Part shown: positions 1-10,888 of the stretch, piece by piece
Layout of the letters: each line of letters opens with the position of its first letter
Position numbering within the stretch: the stretch's first letter is position 1
Notes under the pieces: model-generated
Told to the model about the DNA's origin: nothing
Databases searched by the model: none
Seen by the model: only the letters and a program-made list of their open reading frames with translations
Made by a program: the position numbers and the translations under genes
From: an uncultured Merdimonas sp.
GTDB lineage: Bacteria; Bacillota; Clostridia; Lachnospirales; Lachnospiraceae
Length of the DNA: 33,329 bases
Assembly (NCBI GenBank): GCA_944383645.1
Contig: CALWQJ010000010.1
Coordinates: 1-33,329 of the forward strand
Reading direction: 5' to 3'

Positions 1-13
1 AAGAGACAGATCT

Positions 14-46
14 TCCCCTGGTAAGTGCCGGGGGATTTTTTATTTT
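14..46 (+). terminator. Rho-independent terminator of a gene left of the window
   Basis: An 8-bp stem (TCCCCTGG at 14-21 with CCGGGGGA at 28-35, one G-U pair) closes a 6-base loop and is followed by a T-rich tail (TTTTTTATTTT). The T-run lies on the plus strand, so it would end a plus-strand transcript whose gene lies outside the window. On the minus strand no T-run follows the stem, so it is not a good terminator for the V-ATPase operon. Confidence 0.65.
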
Positions 47-101
47 GTCAAGGTACGGATGATTACCTACTTACTTTCTAAGCTATTCTGCATTCCTCTT
101 T

Positions 102-773
102 TCAGGAATACGCCTGCTGCTTCTCCTTGTAATGATGCGCCTCCTCCAGCATCATATCCTTCACCTTCATCAGCCGGATCTGCGTGCTTCTCTCATTCTC
201 ATCCAGCTTCATGGTGATATATTTGATATTCTGCTGGGCCTCTGGGATGATCACGTGCTCCAGCGCGTTCACCCGGCGGCGGGTCTTCTCGATCTCAGCC
301 GCCATGAGCTGGCAAGCCTTCTCACGCTCTGCCAAAAGCAGCATATCCGGCAGAATGTCGGCCAGCGACTTCACCGCCGCGTCCAGATCCCCGGACGTAA
401 ACGCATAGCCATAGGAATAAATGTCATTGCTGTCCGCCGTCCTGGTCTTGTACTCGAAGACAGGAATATCCACGCTCATCACGTTCCGGGTGGAGGTCTC
501 AAGATATACCTCCTGCCTGGGAGCCATAAAGGCCACCCGCAGGCTTTCCTCCGACATGCCGGCCTTGGCGATCACAAAGTTCGCGTTGGCCGCCTGGATG
601 CCTGCCTCCACCTTCTCGCGCAGCGCCATATTCTCCCGCACCAGATCCATGAACTGGCGCATCAGCTCATCCCGCTTATCCTTCAGAAGCTTATGCCCTC
701 TCACAGCCGTCGCCAGCCGCTTCTTCTGCCTCGTAAGCTCCATCCGGGTAGGCGTCACCGCCGCAGATGCCAT
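102..773 (-). CDS. atpD: V-type ATPase subunit D (central rotor shaft)
   Basis: This 223-residue protein matches the V/A-ATPase D subunit, the long coiled-coil axle that turns inside the A3B3 hexamer and passes torque to subunit F/C and the K ring. The N-terminus has the family hallmark TPTRMELTRQKKRL, followed by a GHKLLKDKRDELM segment, and both ends are heptad-rich helices (about residues 10-75 and 150-215). The start ATG is preceded by GAGGTGAG. It is the last gene of the H-I-K-E-C-F-A-B-D set, but 291 bases containing two hairpins separate it from subunit B, the largest gap in the operon, so it may be expressed at a different level from A and B. Length is normal for the family. Confidence 0.96.
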   Translation of the reverse strand: MASAAVTPTRMELTRQKKRLATAVRGHKLLKDKRDELMRQFMDLVRENMALREKVEAGIQAANANFVIAKAGMSEESLRVAFMAPRQEVYLETSTRNVMSVDIPVFEYKTRTADSNDIYSYGYAFTSGDLDAAVKSLADILPDMLLLAEREKACQLMAAEIEKTRRRVNALEHVIIPEAQQNIKYITMKLDENERSTQIRLMKVKDMMLEEAHHYKEKQQAYS

Positions 774-932
774 AGTCTCACCTCGATTTCAATACCTCGG
801 AGCCTTCAAAAATATTCTATCATTTTCAGGTTCCTCGCAATTTATATTCTTCGCCTTACCAAGGGTATATTTACTGCGGAAACTGACAGCGGTTTTCTGA
901 TATCCTAGTGCTCCACCCCAGGGTGCCTTCTC

Positions 933-949
933 TTGCCGCTACGCGGCAA
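933..949. repeat. Small perfect hairpin in the B-D gap
   Basis: TTGCCGC and GCGGCAA form a perfect 7-bp stem with a 3-base loop. It lies just 3' (in minus-strand transcription) of the larger hairpin at 964-1035. There is no T-tract, so it is unlikely to be a simple terminator. Confidence 0.5.
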
Positions 950-963
950 TTCACCTTGCGCCT

Positions 964-1035
964 CTTCCCGGACAGCTGTATGATTCAGGCGGACTGTTTT
1001 TTAGTCCGTCCGGAAGCATACAGCTGTCCGGGAAG
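964..1035. repeat. Long inverted repeat between atpB and atpD
   Basis: Two perfect 19-base arms (964-982 and 1017-1035) enclose a second, inner stem of 8 pairs (988-995 with 1003-1010, one G-T pair) with a 7-base loop. The whole element could fold into a long hairpin in the atpB-atpD mRNA. In the minus-strand sense it starts about 30 bases past the atpB stop codon and lacks a following T-run. It could be an mRNA processing or stability element, or a REP-like repeat. No second copy was seen in the window. Confidence 0.7.
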
Positions 1036-1064
1036 CGCGCAGACACAGGATACATAAAACCGCG

Positions 1065-2435
1065 TTATTTCCCGTAGTACATATCCAGATACTTATCGTC
1101 GATTCTCTTCAGCTCGCTCCTGGGCAGGATCGACAGAAGCTTCCAGCCGATATTCAAGGTCTCCTCGATATCCCGGTTGGTCTGGTAGCCCTGGTTTACG
1201 TATTCCTCCTCGAAGGCGTCCGCGAACTTGGCGTAAATCAGGTCGATATCGGACAGGGCGGCCTCTCCTAAGATGACCATCAGCTCCTTGGCCTCCTTGC
1301 CCCGGGCGTAGGCCGCGAAGAGCTGGTTCATGGTGTTGGAATGATCGGCCCTGGTCCTTCCCTCGCCGATTCCCTTGTCTTTCAGACGGGACAGGGAGGG
1401 CAGTACGTCGATGGGGGGCTTTAAGCCCTTGCGGTACAGCTCGCGGCTTAAAATGATCTGGCCCTCCGTGATGTAGCCGGTCAGGTCCGGAATCGGGTGG
1501 GTCTTGTCGTCCTCGGGCATGGTCAGGATCGGGATCAGCGTGATGCTGCCCTTCTTTCCCTTCTGCCGGCCGGCGCGCTCGTACATGGTCGCAAGATCCG
1601 TGTACAGGTAGCCCGGATAACCCCGGCGTCCCGGCACCTCCTTGCGGGCGGCGGATACCTCTCGGAGGGAATCCGCGTAGTTGGTGATATCCGTAAGGAT
1701 GACCAGCACGTGCATATCCTGCTCAAAGGCCAGGTATTCGGCGGCGGTCAGGGCCATACGCGGCGTGGCGATACGCTCTACCGCCGGGTCGTTTGCCAGG
1801 TTGATGAAGAGGACGGTGCGGTCGATGGCCCCCGTCTCCTTAAAGCTCTCGGTGAAGAAGTTCGCCTCCTCAAAGGTGATTCCCATGGCCGCGAAGACCA
1901 CGGCGAAGGGCTCCTCCGTTCCCCGCACCTTGGCCTGGCGGGCGATCTGCGCCCCCAGCTGGGCGTGGGGCAGACCGGAAGCGGAGAAAATCGGCAGCTT
2001 CTGGCCCCGGACCAGGGTGTTCAGTCCATCGATGGCGGAGACGCCCGTCTGGATGAACTCATTGGGGTAGTCCCGGGCCGCCGGGTTCATAGGCAGGCCG
2101 TTGATGTCCCGGCGCTCCTCCGGCAGGATCTCCGGCCCCTTGTCGATGGGCCGTCCCAGGCCGTCGAAGACGCGGCCCAGCATGTCGGTGGAGACGCCCA
2201 GCTCCATGGTTCTTCCCAGGAAGCGCACCTTGCTGTTGGACAGGTTGATGCCCGCGGCGCTCTCATAGAGCTGCACCAGGGCGTTGGTGCCGTCCACCTC
2301 CAGCACCTTGCAGCGGCGGGTCTCGCCATTTGCCAGCTCGATCTCGCCAATCTCGTCGTAGGTCACATGGTCCACGCCCTGGACCAGCATCAGCGGGCCG
2401 GCAACTTCCTGTATGGTTCTGTATTCCTTTGGCAT
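1065..2435 (-). CDS. atpB: V-type ATPase subunit B (non-catalytic nucleotide-site subunit)
   Basis: This 456-residue protein is the B subunit of the A3B3 head. It begins with a beta-barrel domain ([13 protein letters not shown]), continues with a RecA-like core in which the Walker A loop is replaced by [11 protein letters not shown], the expected loss in a non-catalytic subunit, and ends in a helical domain with [18 protein letters not shown]. These are diagnostic for V-type rather than F-type beta chains. Its ATG follows the stop codon of subunit A with no spacer (TAAATG), and its ribosome site AAGGAGG lies inside the end of the A gene, which suggests translational coupling to match A and B in the 3:3 head. 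Confidence 0.97.
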   Translation of the reverse strand: MPKEYRTIQEVAGPLMLVQGVDHVTYDEIGEIELANGETRRCKVLEVDGTNALVQLYESAAGINLSNSKVRFLGRTMELGVSTDMLGRVFDGLGRPIDKGPEILPEERRDINGLPMNPAARDYPNEFIQTGVSAIDGLNTLVRGQKLPIFSASGLPHAQLGAQIARQAKVRGTEEPFAVVFAAMGITFEEANFFTESFKETGAIDRTVLFINLANDPAVERIATPRMALTAAEYLAFEQDMHVLVILTDITNYADSLREVSAARKEVPGRRGYPGYLYTDLATMYERAGRQKGKKGSITLIPILTMPEDDKTHPIPDLTGYITEGQIILSRELYRKGLKPPIDVLPSLSRLKDKGIGEGRTRADHSNTMNQLFAAYARGKEAKELMVILGEAALSDIDLIYAKFADAFEEEYVNQGYQTNRDIEETLNIGWKLLSILPRSELKRIDDKYLDMYYGK

Positions 2436-4202
2436 TTAGAAGTCCTCCTTCCCGGCAGTCTCCGCGATCTCGGCGGCAAGCTCCGCCTTCACCGCCTCAT
2501 ACTCTGTCTCAATCTTCTCGTCCGGCGTGTATTTGTAACGGCCAATCCGCTCGCGGACAGCCATTTTCAGCAGATCGTTGATCGAGGATCCGTTTTTCAG
2601 GGCCTCGCTGCACTGGTCGTAGAAGGCCAGCACCAGCCGCATCATCAGGTACTGCTTGCGAAGCGGCGTATAGGTGTCGATCTCATGGAAGGAATTCTGG
2701 TGAAGGAAGTCCTCGCGGATCGACCGGGCCGCCTCCATCTTCAGCCGGTCGGGGGCGGACAGAGCGTCCATACCCACCATCTTCACAATCTCCTCCAGCT
2801 GGGCCTCGTCCTGCAGAAGGGACATCAGTCTCTGGCGAAGCTCCATCCAGTCAGGCGCCACGTTTTCGTCAAACCAGCGGCCCATGTTGTCCACATACAG
2901 GGAATAGCTGGTCAGCCAGTTGATGGCCGGGAAATGGCGCTTGTAGGCCAGGGCGGAATCCAGTCCCCAGTACACCTTCACGATACGCAGGGTCGCCTGG
3001 GACACCGGCTCGGAAATGTCGCCTCCGGGCGGGGATACGGCCCCGATGACCGACAGCGCTCCCATGCGTCCATCCTTTCCCAGGGAAATCACCCGGCCCG
3101 CGCGCTCGTAGAACTGCGCCAGGCGGGAGCCCAGGTAAGCCGGATAGCCCTCCTCGCCGGGCATCTCCTCCAGGCGGCCGGACATCTCCCGAAGCGCCTC
3201 GGCCCACCGGGAGGTGGAATCCGCCATCAGCGCCACCGAATATCCCATGTCGCGGAAATACTCCGCAATCGTAATACCTGTGTAAATCGAAGCCTCACGG
3301 GCAGCCACCGGCATGTCCGAGGTGTTGGCAATCAGCACGGTGCGCTCCATCAGGGAACGGCCCGTCTTCGGATCTTTCAGCTCCGGGAACTCGTTCAGTA
3401 CGTCCGTCATCTCGTTGCCGCGCTCGCCGCAGCCGATGTAGACCACGATATCCGCCTCCGCCCATTTCGCCAGCTGGTGCTGGATCACGGTCTTGCCGGA
3501 TCCAAAGGGCCCAGGCACGGCGGCCACGCCGCCCTTGGCGATGGGGAAGAGGGCGTCGATAACCCGCTGTCCTGTGATGAGCGGCATCTCGGGCGGCAGC
3601 TTCTCCGCGTAGGGACGGCCCTTGCGGACCGGCCAGCGCTGCATCATGGTCAGCTCCTGGTCGCCGTCTTTCGTGGAAAGGACCGCGATGGGCTCCTCCA
3701 CCGTATACTCGCCCCTGGAAATGGACTTGACGGTTCCGGCCATATTCGGCGGAACCATAATCTTCTGCACCACGCTCTCTGTCTCCTGCACGGTGCCCAG
3801 CACGTCGCCGGCCTCCAGCTCGTCGCCTACCGCCACCGAGGGCACGAAGCTCCACTTCTTCTCCCGGTTCAGGGAGGGCACCTCCACGCCGCGCTTTAAA
3901 TTATTGCCGGTAAGCCTTCGGATCTCGTCCAGCGGACGCTGGATTCCATCGAAAATGCTGCCGATAAGGCCCGGCCCCAGCTCCACGGACAGAGGCACAT
4001 TGATAGACTCCACCGGCTCGCCCGGCCCCAGGCCCGAGGTCTCCTCGTAGACCTGGATGGACGCCTCGTCCCCGTGCATCTCTATGATCTCGCCAATCAG
4101 ACGCTCGGAGCTTACGCGGACCACGTCAAACATATTCGCGTCCCGCATCCCCGTCGCGATGACCAGCGGTCCTGCTACTTTCTTAATCGTTCCTGTACTC
4201 AT
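2436..4202 (-). CDS. atpA: V-type ATPase catalytic subunit A
   Basis: This 588-residue protein is the catalytic subunit of the V/A-ATPase head, hydrolysing or making ATP in alternation with B. The Walker A loop GPFGSGKT is at residues 231-238 and the catalytic GERGNE segment at about 259-264. The non-homologous insertion that separates V-type A chains from F-type beta chains lies upstream (about residues 115-185). The GSGKT form of the P-loop is typical of A-type/V-type A subunits. The start is set by AGGTGGAG a short distance upstream. It is coupled directly to subunit B, whereas a 143-base gap with two strong hairpins separates it from F. Confidence 0.97.
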   Translation of the reverse strand: MSTGTIKKVAGPLVIATGMRDANMFDVVRVSSERLIGEIIEMHGDEASIQVYEETSGLGPGEPVESINVPLSVELGPGLIGSIFDGIQRPLDEIRRLTGNNLKRGVEVPSLNREKKWSFVPSVAVGDELEAGDVLGTVQETESVVQKIMVPPNMAGTVKSISRGEYTVEEPIAVLSTKDGDQELTMMQRWPVRKGRPYAEKLPPEMPLITGQRVIDALFPIAKGGVAAVPGPFGSGKTVIQHQLAKWAEADIVVYIGCGERGNEMTDVLNEFPELKDPKTGRSLMERTVLIANTSDMPVAAREASIYTGITIAEYFRDMGYSVALMADSTSRWAEALREMSGRLEEMPGEEGYPAYLGSRLAQFYERAGRVISLGKDGRMGALSVIGAVSPPGGDISEPVSQATLRIVKVYWGLDSALAYKRHFPAINWLTSYSLYVDNMGRWFDENVAPDWMELRQRLMSLLQDEAQLEEIVKMVGMDALSAPDRLKMEAARSIREDFLHQNSFHEIDTYTPLRKQYLMMRLVLAFYDQCSEALKNGSSINDLLKMAVRERIGRYKYTPDEKIETEYEAVKAELAAEIAETAGKEDF

Positions 4203-4270
4203 TTAGAGGAATCTCCACCTTTCTGCCCCTTTCGGGCGCGCCGCCCGCAAAAAGGCTTACTCTTTCACCC

Positions 4271-4300
4271 GCGCCGGGCCTTTGCCTTTGGGCCCGGCGC
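4271..4300. repeat. GC-rich perfect hairpin in the F-A gap
   Basis: A perfect 10-bp stem (GCGCCGGGCC with GGCCCGGCGC) encloses a 10-base loop. It lies between the subunit F stop and the subunit A start, in the leader of the A-B part of the message. No T-tract follows on the minus strand. Confidence 0.65.
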
Positions 4301-4318
4301 AGGCGGCTCTTCGGGCCC

Positions 4319-4341
4319 GGCGGCCGCATTTTCCGGCCGCC
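4319..4341. repeat. Second GC-rich hairpin immediately after atpF
   Basis: GGCGGCCG and CGGCCGCC form a perfect 8-bp stem with a 7-base loop, only 4 bases past the atpF stop codon in the minus-strand sense. With the neighbouring hairpin it makes a double stem-loop separating H-I-K-E-C-F from A-B. Confidence 0.6.
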
Positions 4342-4345
4342 CGCC

Positions 4346-4663
4346 TTACTTTGAAAACAGAATATCCGATCCGACCGCCTGCTCCACCGACTTTCGGACG
4401 CTCTCCACGCCCCGGCCCGTATTGCCGGACACGCCCGGGATCAGAATGATGGCGGGAAAGACCCGCTCTCTGTATTTTTCTATAACAGCGGAAAGCTCCG
4501 CCGCCAGCTTTTCTGTAATATACACCACCGCATAGCCGCCGCCCGCCAGCTCATGGAGCTTTCTGGCAGCTTCCTCCGGGTCCTCCTCCGGAAAGGTGTC
4601 AAGGCCCAGAGCGGCAAAGCCGTAGATACTGTCGTAGTCTCCCAGCACTGCTATCTTATACAT
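4346..4663 (-). CDS. atpF: V-type ATPase subunit F
   Basis: This 105-residue protein is the small Rossmann-like F subunit that binds D at the base of the central shaft. It starts MYKIAVLGDYDSIYGF, the family pattern in which a short beta strand is followed by a GD motif, and continues with an alternating beta/alpha fold including AVVYITEKLA. The length is standard. Its start codon overlaps the end of subunit C by 8 bases, so the two are very probably translationally coupled. Two GC-rich hairpins follow it. Confidence 0.94.
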   Translation of the reverse strand: MYKIAVLGDYDSIYGFAALGLDTFPEEDPEEAARKLHELAGGGYAVVYITEKLAAELSAVIEKYRERVFPAIILIPGVSGNTGRGVESVRKSVEQAVGSDILFSK

Positions 4664-5627
4664 ACATTTCCCTTACCCTTTCCCGGATCGAAGCCTCCGG
4701 CATCCCCGTCCGCTTTCCGGAAAGGATGATGCGCACGGTCTTGATCTCATTTTCACGGGCCAGCGCGTAGGCCACCAGCGGCCCCACGGAGAACGGATTG
4801 TGCTTCTGGGGCTTCATGGCTTCGATCACCTGGTTGTCGCACCAGCGCTCGAACTCGGACATGGACTTGTCCAGGGCGTCCGCGGCTCCCCCGTAGGAAG
4901 CGCTCCTTAAATACGCCTGAAGCTCTGCCCCGCCGCCTGCCGCCGCCCGGGCCAGGGCTTCGGTATCCAGCGTGCCGCAGGGGGCCAGGGCCCTCCGGAC
5001 AAACTCCTCGGATTTCCCCGTCTTCTGGCAGCGGGCCGCGATGCGGATATCCGCCGAGGCCACAACCGCCTCCGCGTAGTCCCGCAGCACCGGGGCCTCT
5101 GCCTTCTGCCCTGCCTGCCAGAGCGCGGTAAGAGCCGCCCTGTCTATCATCACATCACAGAGCTGCCCGTCCTTCGTGTGAAGGAGAGTCTCGAAGGCCT
5201 CCCTCGCCACCCCAGCCATGTATTCCGGCAGGGCGTCGAAATCCTTCTCCCTGACAGCCCTCCGGATTTCCTCCGGGGAAGGCTTCGTGTTCTTATAATA
5301 AATGTGATCCACCGCCGCGCCGGTGCAGACCTCCTTGACCGCCGCCTTCAGGTTATGGAAGACATTCGTGTAATCCAGAAGCTCAAAGACAGACATATCC
5401 GGCATAAGCTCCCGGATTTCCTCCCAGGTCTTCTCCCGCTCTCTTGTGAGGATCGCGTCCCCGTCCCGGGGGGTATCCGGACCGCCCCAGCCCTTTTCCG
5501 CCAGAAAGCTCACGCAGGCGTCATAGTCAGGCCGGGCCAGCAGCTGCTCGATCACTGCCGCCGAAAAAAGCTTCAGCTCCTTGCAGCGGATCCGCGCGAC
5601 CGCGTACACGTAATCCATATCAGACAT
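4656..5627 (-). CDS. atpC: V-type ATPase subunit C (rotor adaptor, d-type)
   Basis: This 323-residue protein belongs to the V-ATPase C/AC39 (d) family, an all-helical cup that joins the central shaft to the membrane K ring. It begins MSDMDYVYAVARIRCKE and ends with the family signature in which NPFSVGPLVAYALARENEIKTVRIILSGK is followed by a basic tail; this C-terminal segment is the best diagnostic. The start ATG has AGGAGG 8 bases upstream. The gene lies 23 bases after E and overlaps F by 8 bases, keeping the usual E-C-F order. Length is typical. Confidence 0.94.
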   Translation of the reverse strand: MSDMDYVYAVARIRCKELKLFSAAVIEQLLARPDYDACVSFLAEKGWGGPDTPRDGDAILTREREKTWEEIRELMPDMSVFELLDYTNVFHNLKAAVKEVCTGAAVDHIYYKNTKPSPEEIRRAVREKDFDALPEYMAGVAREAFETLLHTKDGQLCDVMIDRAALTALWQAGQKAEAPVLRDYAEAVVASADIRIAARCQKTGKSEEFVRRALAPCGTLDTEALARAAAGGGAELQAYLRSASYGGAADALDKSMSEFERWCDNQVIEAMKPQKHNPFSVGPLVAYALARENEIKTVRIILSGKRTGMPEASIRERVREMYV

Positions 5628-5650
5628 TCCGGTAACCTCCTTTTCGGCTG

Positions 5651-6241
5651 TCAGGAAAACAGCACTTTGCGCGCCGCATCCTGCAGGGCCTCCTTCCTGC
5701 TGTCAAACATGGCCCGGAAGGTGCAGTTTTCTTCGACGCCGCCGTAGGCCAGGATAAAGCCGTTGTCAATGGCCGCGTTTTCCCCCAGACGCAGGGAACC
5801 GCCCCGCTCCGCGGCGATTTTCCCGATCTCCTTTTCAAAGCCGGCGGGAAATCTCTTCCGGTCTCTTTCGGAAAAACGGATTTCTCCGTCCAGAGGCTGG
5901 GCGCATTCCCGCAGCAGACGGCGGATCAGGTCAAAATAGGCGCCGTCCTCCAGGCTGTCCATTTTCTCATAAGCCTTCTTCAGCACTTCGGCGATGACCT
6001 CCTGCTTCGCCTGCAGAAGAATCATCCGGCGCTTCCTGTCCGCCGAGGACCGGGTCCGCTCCAGATGGCGGGCGGCCTCCTCCTCTGCCTGGCGAGCGAT
6101 AAGCTCCGCGCCGCTTTCCGCCTCCGCATCCGCCTGGGCCAGAAGCTGATCCGCTTCCTCCCTGGCGGCCGCCAGACGGCTGTCCGCCTCCGCCTTCGCC
6201 TCCGCCTGAAGCTGGCTTAACATTATATCAAGACCTGTCAT
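5651..6241 (-). CDS. atpE: V-type ATPase subunit E (peripheral stalk)
   Basis: This 196-residue protein is the E half of the E-H peripheral stalk that holds the A3B3 head still. Residues about 1-105 are a long Ala/Glu/Arg-rich helix with no breaks, typical of the right-handed coiled coil pairing with H, and the rest is a globular alpha/beta domain that contacts B. The start has AAAGGAGA upstream. It sits between K and C, as in the Enterococcus hirae operon. Sequence in this family is poorly conserved, so the call rests on length, composition and position as much as on motifs. Confidence 0.9.
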   Translation of the reverse strand: MTGLDIMLSQLQAEAKAEADSRLAAAREEADQLLAQADAEAESGAELIARQAEEEAARHLERTRSSADRKRRMILLQAKQEVIAEVLKKAYEKMDSLEDGAYFDLIRRLLRECAQPLDGEIRFSERDRKRFPAGFEKEIGKIAAERGGSLRLGENAAIDNGFILAYGGVEENCTFRAMFDSRKEALQDAARKVLFS

Positions 6242-6284
6242 AATTTACAGTTCTCCTTTACCATACCTTTGCCATTACGCTTAC

Positions 6285-8845
<2,561 letters not shown>

Positions 8846-8880
8846 ATACATCCCTCCTTTCGTCGTCTCGTCTTATCTGT

Positions 8881-8925
8881 CTGCGGTCTGGCGCTGCGCC
8901 CGCCGGGCGCGCCGCCAGACCGCAG
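8881..8925. repeat. Large GC-rich hairpin in the H-I gap
   Basis: Perfect 13-base arms (8881-8893 and 8913-8925) enclose a second perfect 6-bp stem (8896-8901 with 8905-8910) and a 3-base loop. It lies between the subunit H stop and the subunit I ribosome site. No T-tract follows in the minus-strand sense. Confidence 0.7.
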
Positions 8926-8933
8926 GCTCCTGC

Positions 8934-8948
8934 GCCGCAGCTTGCGGC
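8934..8948. repeat. Small hairpin after atpH
   Basis: GCCGCA and TGCGGC form a perfect 6-bp stem with a 3-base loop, 5 bases past the atpH stop in the minus-strand sense. It is adjacent to the larger hairpin at 8881-8925. Confidence 0.5.
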
Positions 8949-8953
8949 TCTCT

Positions 8954-9262
8954 CTATACCAGCGCCGCCAGCACGGCCTCCACAGCCTTGTCCTCGCTGC
9001 GGGCCGCCAGGGATTTGAGAGCGGCCGCCTCGCGGACCGCCTTGTCCTCTTCTTCCGCCAGAAGCCTCTCGCCTTCGGCCTTTGCCTCAGCCATCCGGGC
9101 CGCCGCCTGTTCCCGGGCCGCCTCCAGGGCCTGGGCCTTCCGCGTCTCTGCCTGCGCTTTTGCTTCCTTCAGAAGCTCCGCGCCGTCCTGCCCTGCCTGG
9201 CGCAGCAGCTCGTCCGCCTGGCCTTCCGTCTCCTTCACAGCCGCCACCGCTTCTTCTATCAT
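8954..9262 (-). CDS. atpH: V-type ATPase subunit H/G (peripheral stalk)
   Basis: This 102-residue protein is almost entirely one Ala/Glu/Lys/Arg-rich helix, as expected of the archaeal/bacterial V-ATPase subunit H (NtpF in Enterococcus hirae), which pairs with E to form each peripheral stalk. There is no globular domain. It is the first gene of the operon, the same position as ntpF. The ATG is preceded by GGCGGTGAG, a weak ribosome site resembling that of subunit D. The call rests on composition, length and operon position because this family has few conserved motifs. Confidence 0.87.
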   Translation of the reverse strand: MIEEAVAAVKETEGQADELLRQAGQDGAELLKEAKAQAETRKAQALEAAREQAAARMAEAKAEGERLLAEEEDKAVREAAALKSLAARSEDKAVEAVLAALV

Positions 9263-9332
9263 CGTCTCACCGCCTTATTTACTCTGTCTGCGGCCCTCCA
9301 AAAGAAGGCCGCTCCTCAAGTTATAACTGTAT

Positions 9333-9361
9333 TTATACCCCAACAATTTCTCAGCGTCAAG
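9333..9361 (-). promoter_or_regulatory. Sigma-70-type promoter of the V-ATPase operon
   Basis: On the minus strand TTGACG (9356-9361) and TATAAA (9333-9338) are 17 bases apart, close to consensus. The predicted start is roughly 60-65 bases upstream of atpH. It lies between the stop of the ligase-like gene (9422) and atpH, so the ATPase operon has its own promoter and need not depend on read-through. Confidence 0.75.
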
Positions 9362-9421
9362 CTAATTTTGCGTTAAAAATTCCGATGCAAAACTGTCTCT
9401 TCCTATCTAAATAGCATGCCC

Positions 9422-10648
9422 TCACGACGCCCTTTTCAACCGTTTTTCTTTCCCCTTCTGCATCAGCAGATAGATAATCAGGAACACCAGGGCCATCTGC
9501 AGGCTCATCATGGAATAGTCCATGTCCAGAAGCACCAAAAGGGCGATCCAGGTTCCGGCCAGCAGAAAGCTCCTGCCCTTCACCAGGGTGTAAATGACGA
9601 TGCCCAGGAAGAGAAGGATGAAGCAGATTCCCACCGGGATGGAGAAGCGCAGCAGCTGGTTCAGGAAGACGTTGTGGGCGTTGTTCACCAGGAGTCCCGT
9701 CTCCGTCGCAATCATGGAAGTGCCAAAGCGCATGCCCCAGCCCTCTGGATGCTCCACGATCACCTGCCAGACTGCTTTCCAGATATGGGTGCGCCCTCCC
9801 AGCGACAGAATGTCCCTTTCCTTTAAGAGCTCATACGCGGCAGCCCCCGCCACGGCCAGAAAGCCCGCGCCCGCAGCGAAATGCCACGCTCTCGGCCGGA
9901 AGCTTTTCCAGTCGATCTGATCCAGCGCGCCTCCTGCGATAATCAGGAAGACGCCTGCGATGCCGGTCCAGGAATGGGTCAGACAAAGGCAGAACAGAAC
10001 CACCGCCATGCTCAAAAGAAAGGTCAGCAGGTTCTTAAATTTCTTCCGGTACGCCACAAAAAGCGCCGTGAACGCAGTCAGCATCAGCGCGTACTCACTC
10101 TTGTGGCTGTAGATCCAGTAGTGCCGCGTCTCGTAGAAATTGGACGGCAGCTCAAAAAAGATAAAACGGTTGTTGCAGATCAGCAGGTTCGTATACCCCA
10201 TGAAATAGTAGATAATACTGGCCACATTGGAAATCACAATGCAGCGCAGCAGAAAACGGATATTGTCATGCTTCCCGCCGTCCAGACTTACCTGGAAGCC
10301 CGCCAGCACCGCCAGGAACAGGAAGGCCACGGTATTATTCACCTGCTCCCAGTACCAGTGAAGATAAGTATGATTAAAATAAAGGGAAAACGCATTATAC
10401 AGAAAAAGAAGTCCGAAATACACAAGTCCTGTCCATTTCCAGGCGGACAGCTTTAAACTGCTCCGGTTCCAGGCGATCTGCAGAAGCATATACAGGACCA
10501 GCAGAAAATAAGCCCAGGAAAAGCCCGCGTAATAAGCGCTCTGGTACACGTCCGTATGGGGGCTGTAAAACGCTGGAAACAAAAGCATCAGCACGAAGGC
10601 TGCCCTTAAAATCCAGGAATCCATCTCATGTTCTTTTAACCAGTTCAT
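9422..10648 (-). CDS. O-antigen ligase/polymerase-like membrane protein
   Basis: This 408-residue protein has about ten to twelve hydrophobic segments and a larger polar loop near residues 290-330. That loop holds NNAHNVFLNQLLRF, the His-Asn pattern of the Wzy_C/WaaL (O-antigen ligase) superfamily. Such proteins polymerise lipid-linked repeat units or transfer the finished glycan to an acceptor on the outer face of the membrane. It faces away from the initiating sugar transferase across a shared upstream region. No clear terminator separates it from the ATPase promoter. Whether it is the polymerase or the ligase for this locus cannot be told from sequence alone, since two more such proteins occur downstream. 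Confidence 0.82.
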   Translation of the reverse strand: MNWLKEHEMDSWILRAAFVLMLLFPAFYSPHTDVYQSAYYAGFSWAYFLLVLYMLLQIAWNRSSLKLSAWKWTGLVYFGLLFLYNAFSLYFNHTYLHWYWEQVNNTVAFLFLAVLAGFQVSLDGGKHDNIRFLLRCIVISNVASIIYYFMGYTNLLICNNRFIFFELPSNFYETRHYWIYSHKSEYALMLTAFTALFVAYRKKFKNLLTFLLSMAVVLFCLCLTHSWTGIAGVFLIIAGGALDQIDWKSFRPRAWHFAAGAGFLAVAGAAAYELLKERDILSLGGRTHIWKAVWQVIVEHPEGWGMRFGTSMIATETGLLVNNAHNVFLNQLLRFSIPVGICFILLFLGIVIYTLVKGRSFLLAGTWIALLVLLDMDYSMMSLQMALVFLIIYLLMQKGKEKRLKRAS

Positions 10649-10708
10649 CTTGTAGCTCCTCTCCGCAGTATCCGGACCCGTCGTCCGGCGGGGCGTCTTT
10701 ATCCGTTT

Positions 10709-10737
10709 ATTATAGCCCAGACAGAGCGGGGATACAA
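10709..10737 (-). promoter_or_regulatory. Promoter for the ligase-like gene
   Basis: On the minus strand TTGTAT (10732-10737) and TATAAT (10709-10714) are separated by 17 bases. The -10 box is a perfect match and the -35 box is fair. It would start transcription about 55 bases upstream of the ligase-like ATG, back to back with the plus-strand promoter at 10766. Confidence 0.6.
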
Positions 10738-10765
10738 GTGGACAGAAGGGGAAAAGCGATATTGT

Positions 10766-10794
10766 TTGACAAGGCCTGCCAGATCTTTTATGAT
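10766..10794 (+). promoter_or_regulatory. Consensus promoter for the initiating sugar transferase
   Basis: TTGACA (10766-10771) and TATGAT (10789-10794) are 17 bases apart, nearly perfect sigma-70 spacing and sequence. Transcription would begin near 10801, leaving a leader of about 88 bases before the ATG at 10889. The leader is GC-rich, with GGGAAC and GTTCCC arms that could pair. Confidence 0.8.
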
Positions 10795-10888
10795 ATTTTA
10801 TGACACGAGAGGGAACAGCGCCGGTCCGCCAGGGGCTGTCAGGCCGCCTGCGCGCCGGTTCCCGAAATTCCCGGAAAGGAAGAGCGCC

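Noticed and set aside
92..111. Short hairpin (ATTCCT/AGGAAT) at the atpD stop as the operon terminator.
   Set aside because: The stem is only 6 bp of moderate strength and no T-run follows on the minus strand.
1497..3899. An 800-codon open frame on the plus strand opposite atpA/atpB.
   Set aside because: It lies wholly antisense to two unmistakable ATPase genes, is rich in His, Arg and Gln as expected of a GC-rich antisense shadow, and matches no known protein.
10766..10888. A 41-codon N-terminal extension of the sugar transferase starting at TTG.
   Set aside because: The TTG is part of the -35 box of a near-consensus promoter, so the extension would start upstream of its own transcript; the ATG at 10889 has a good ribosome site.
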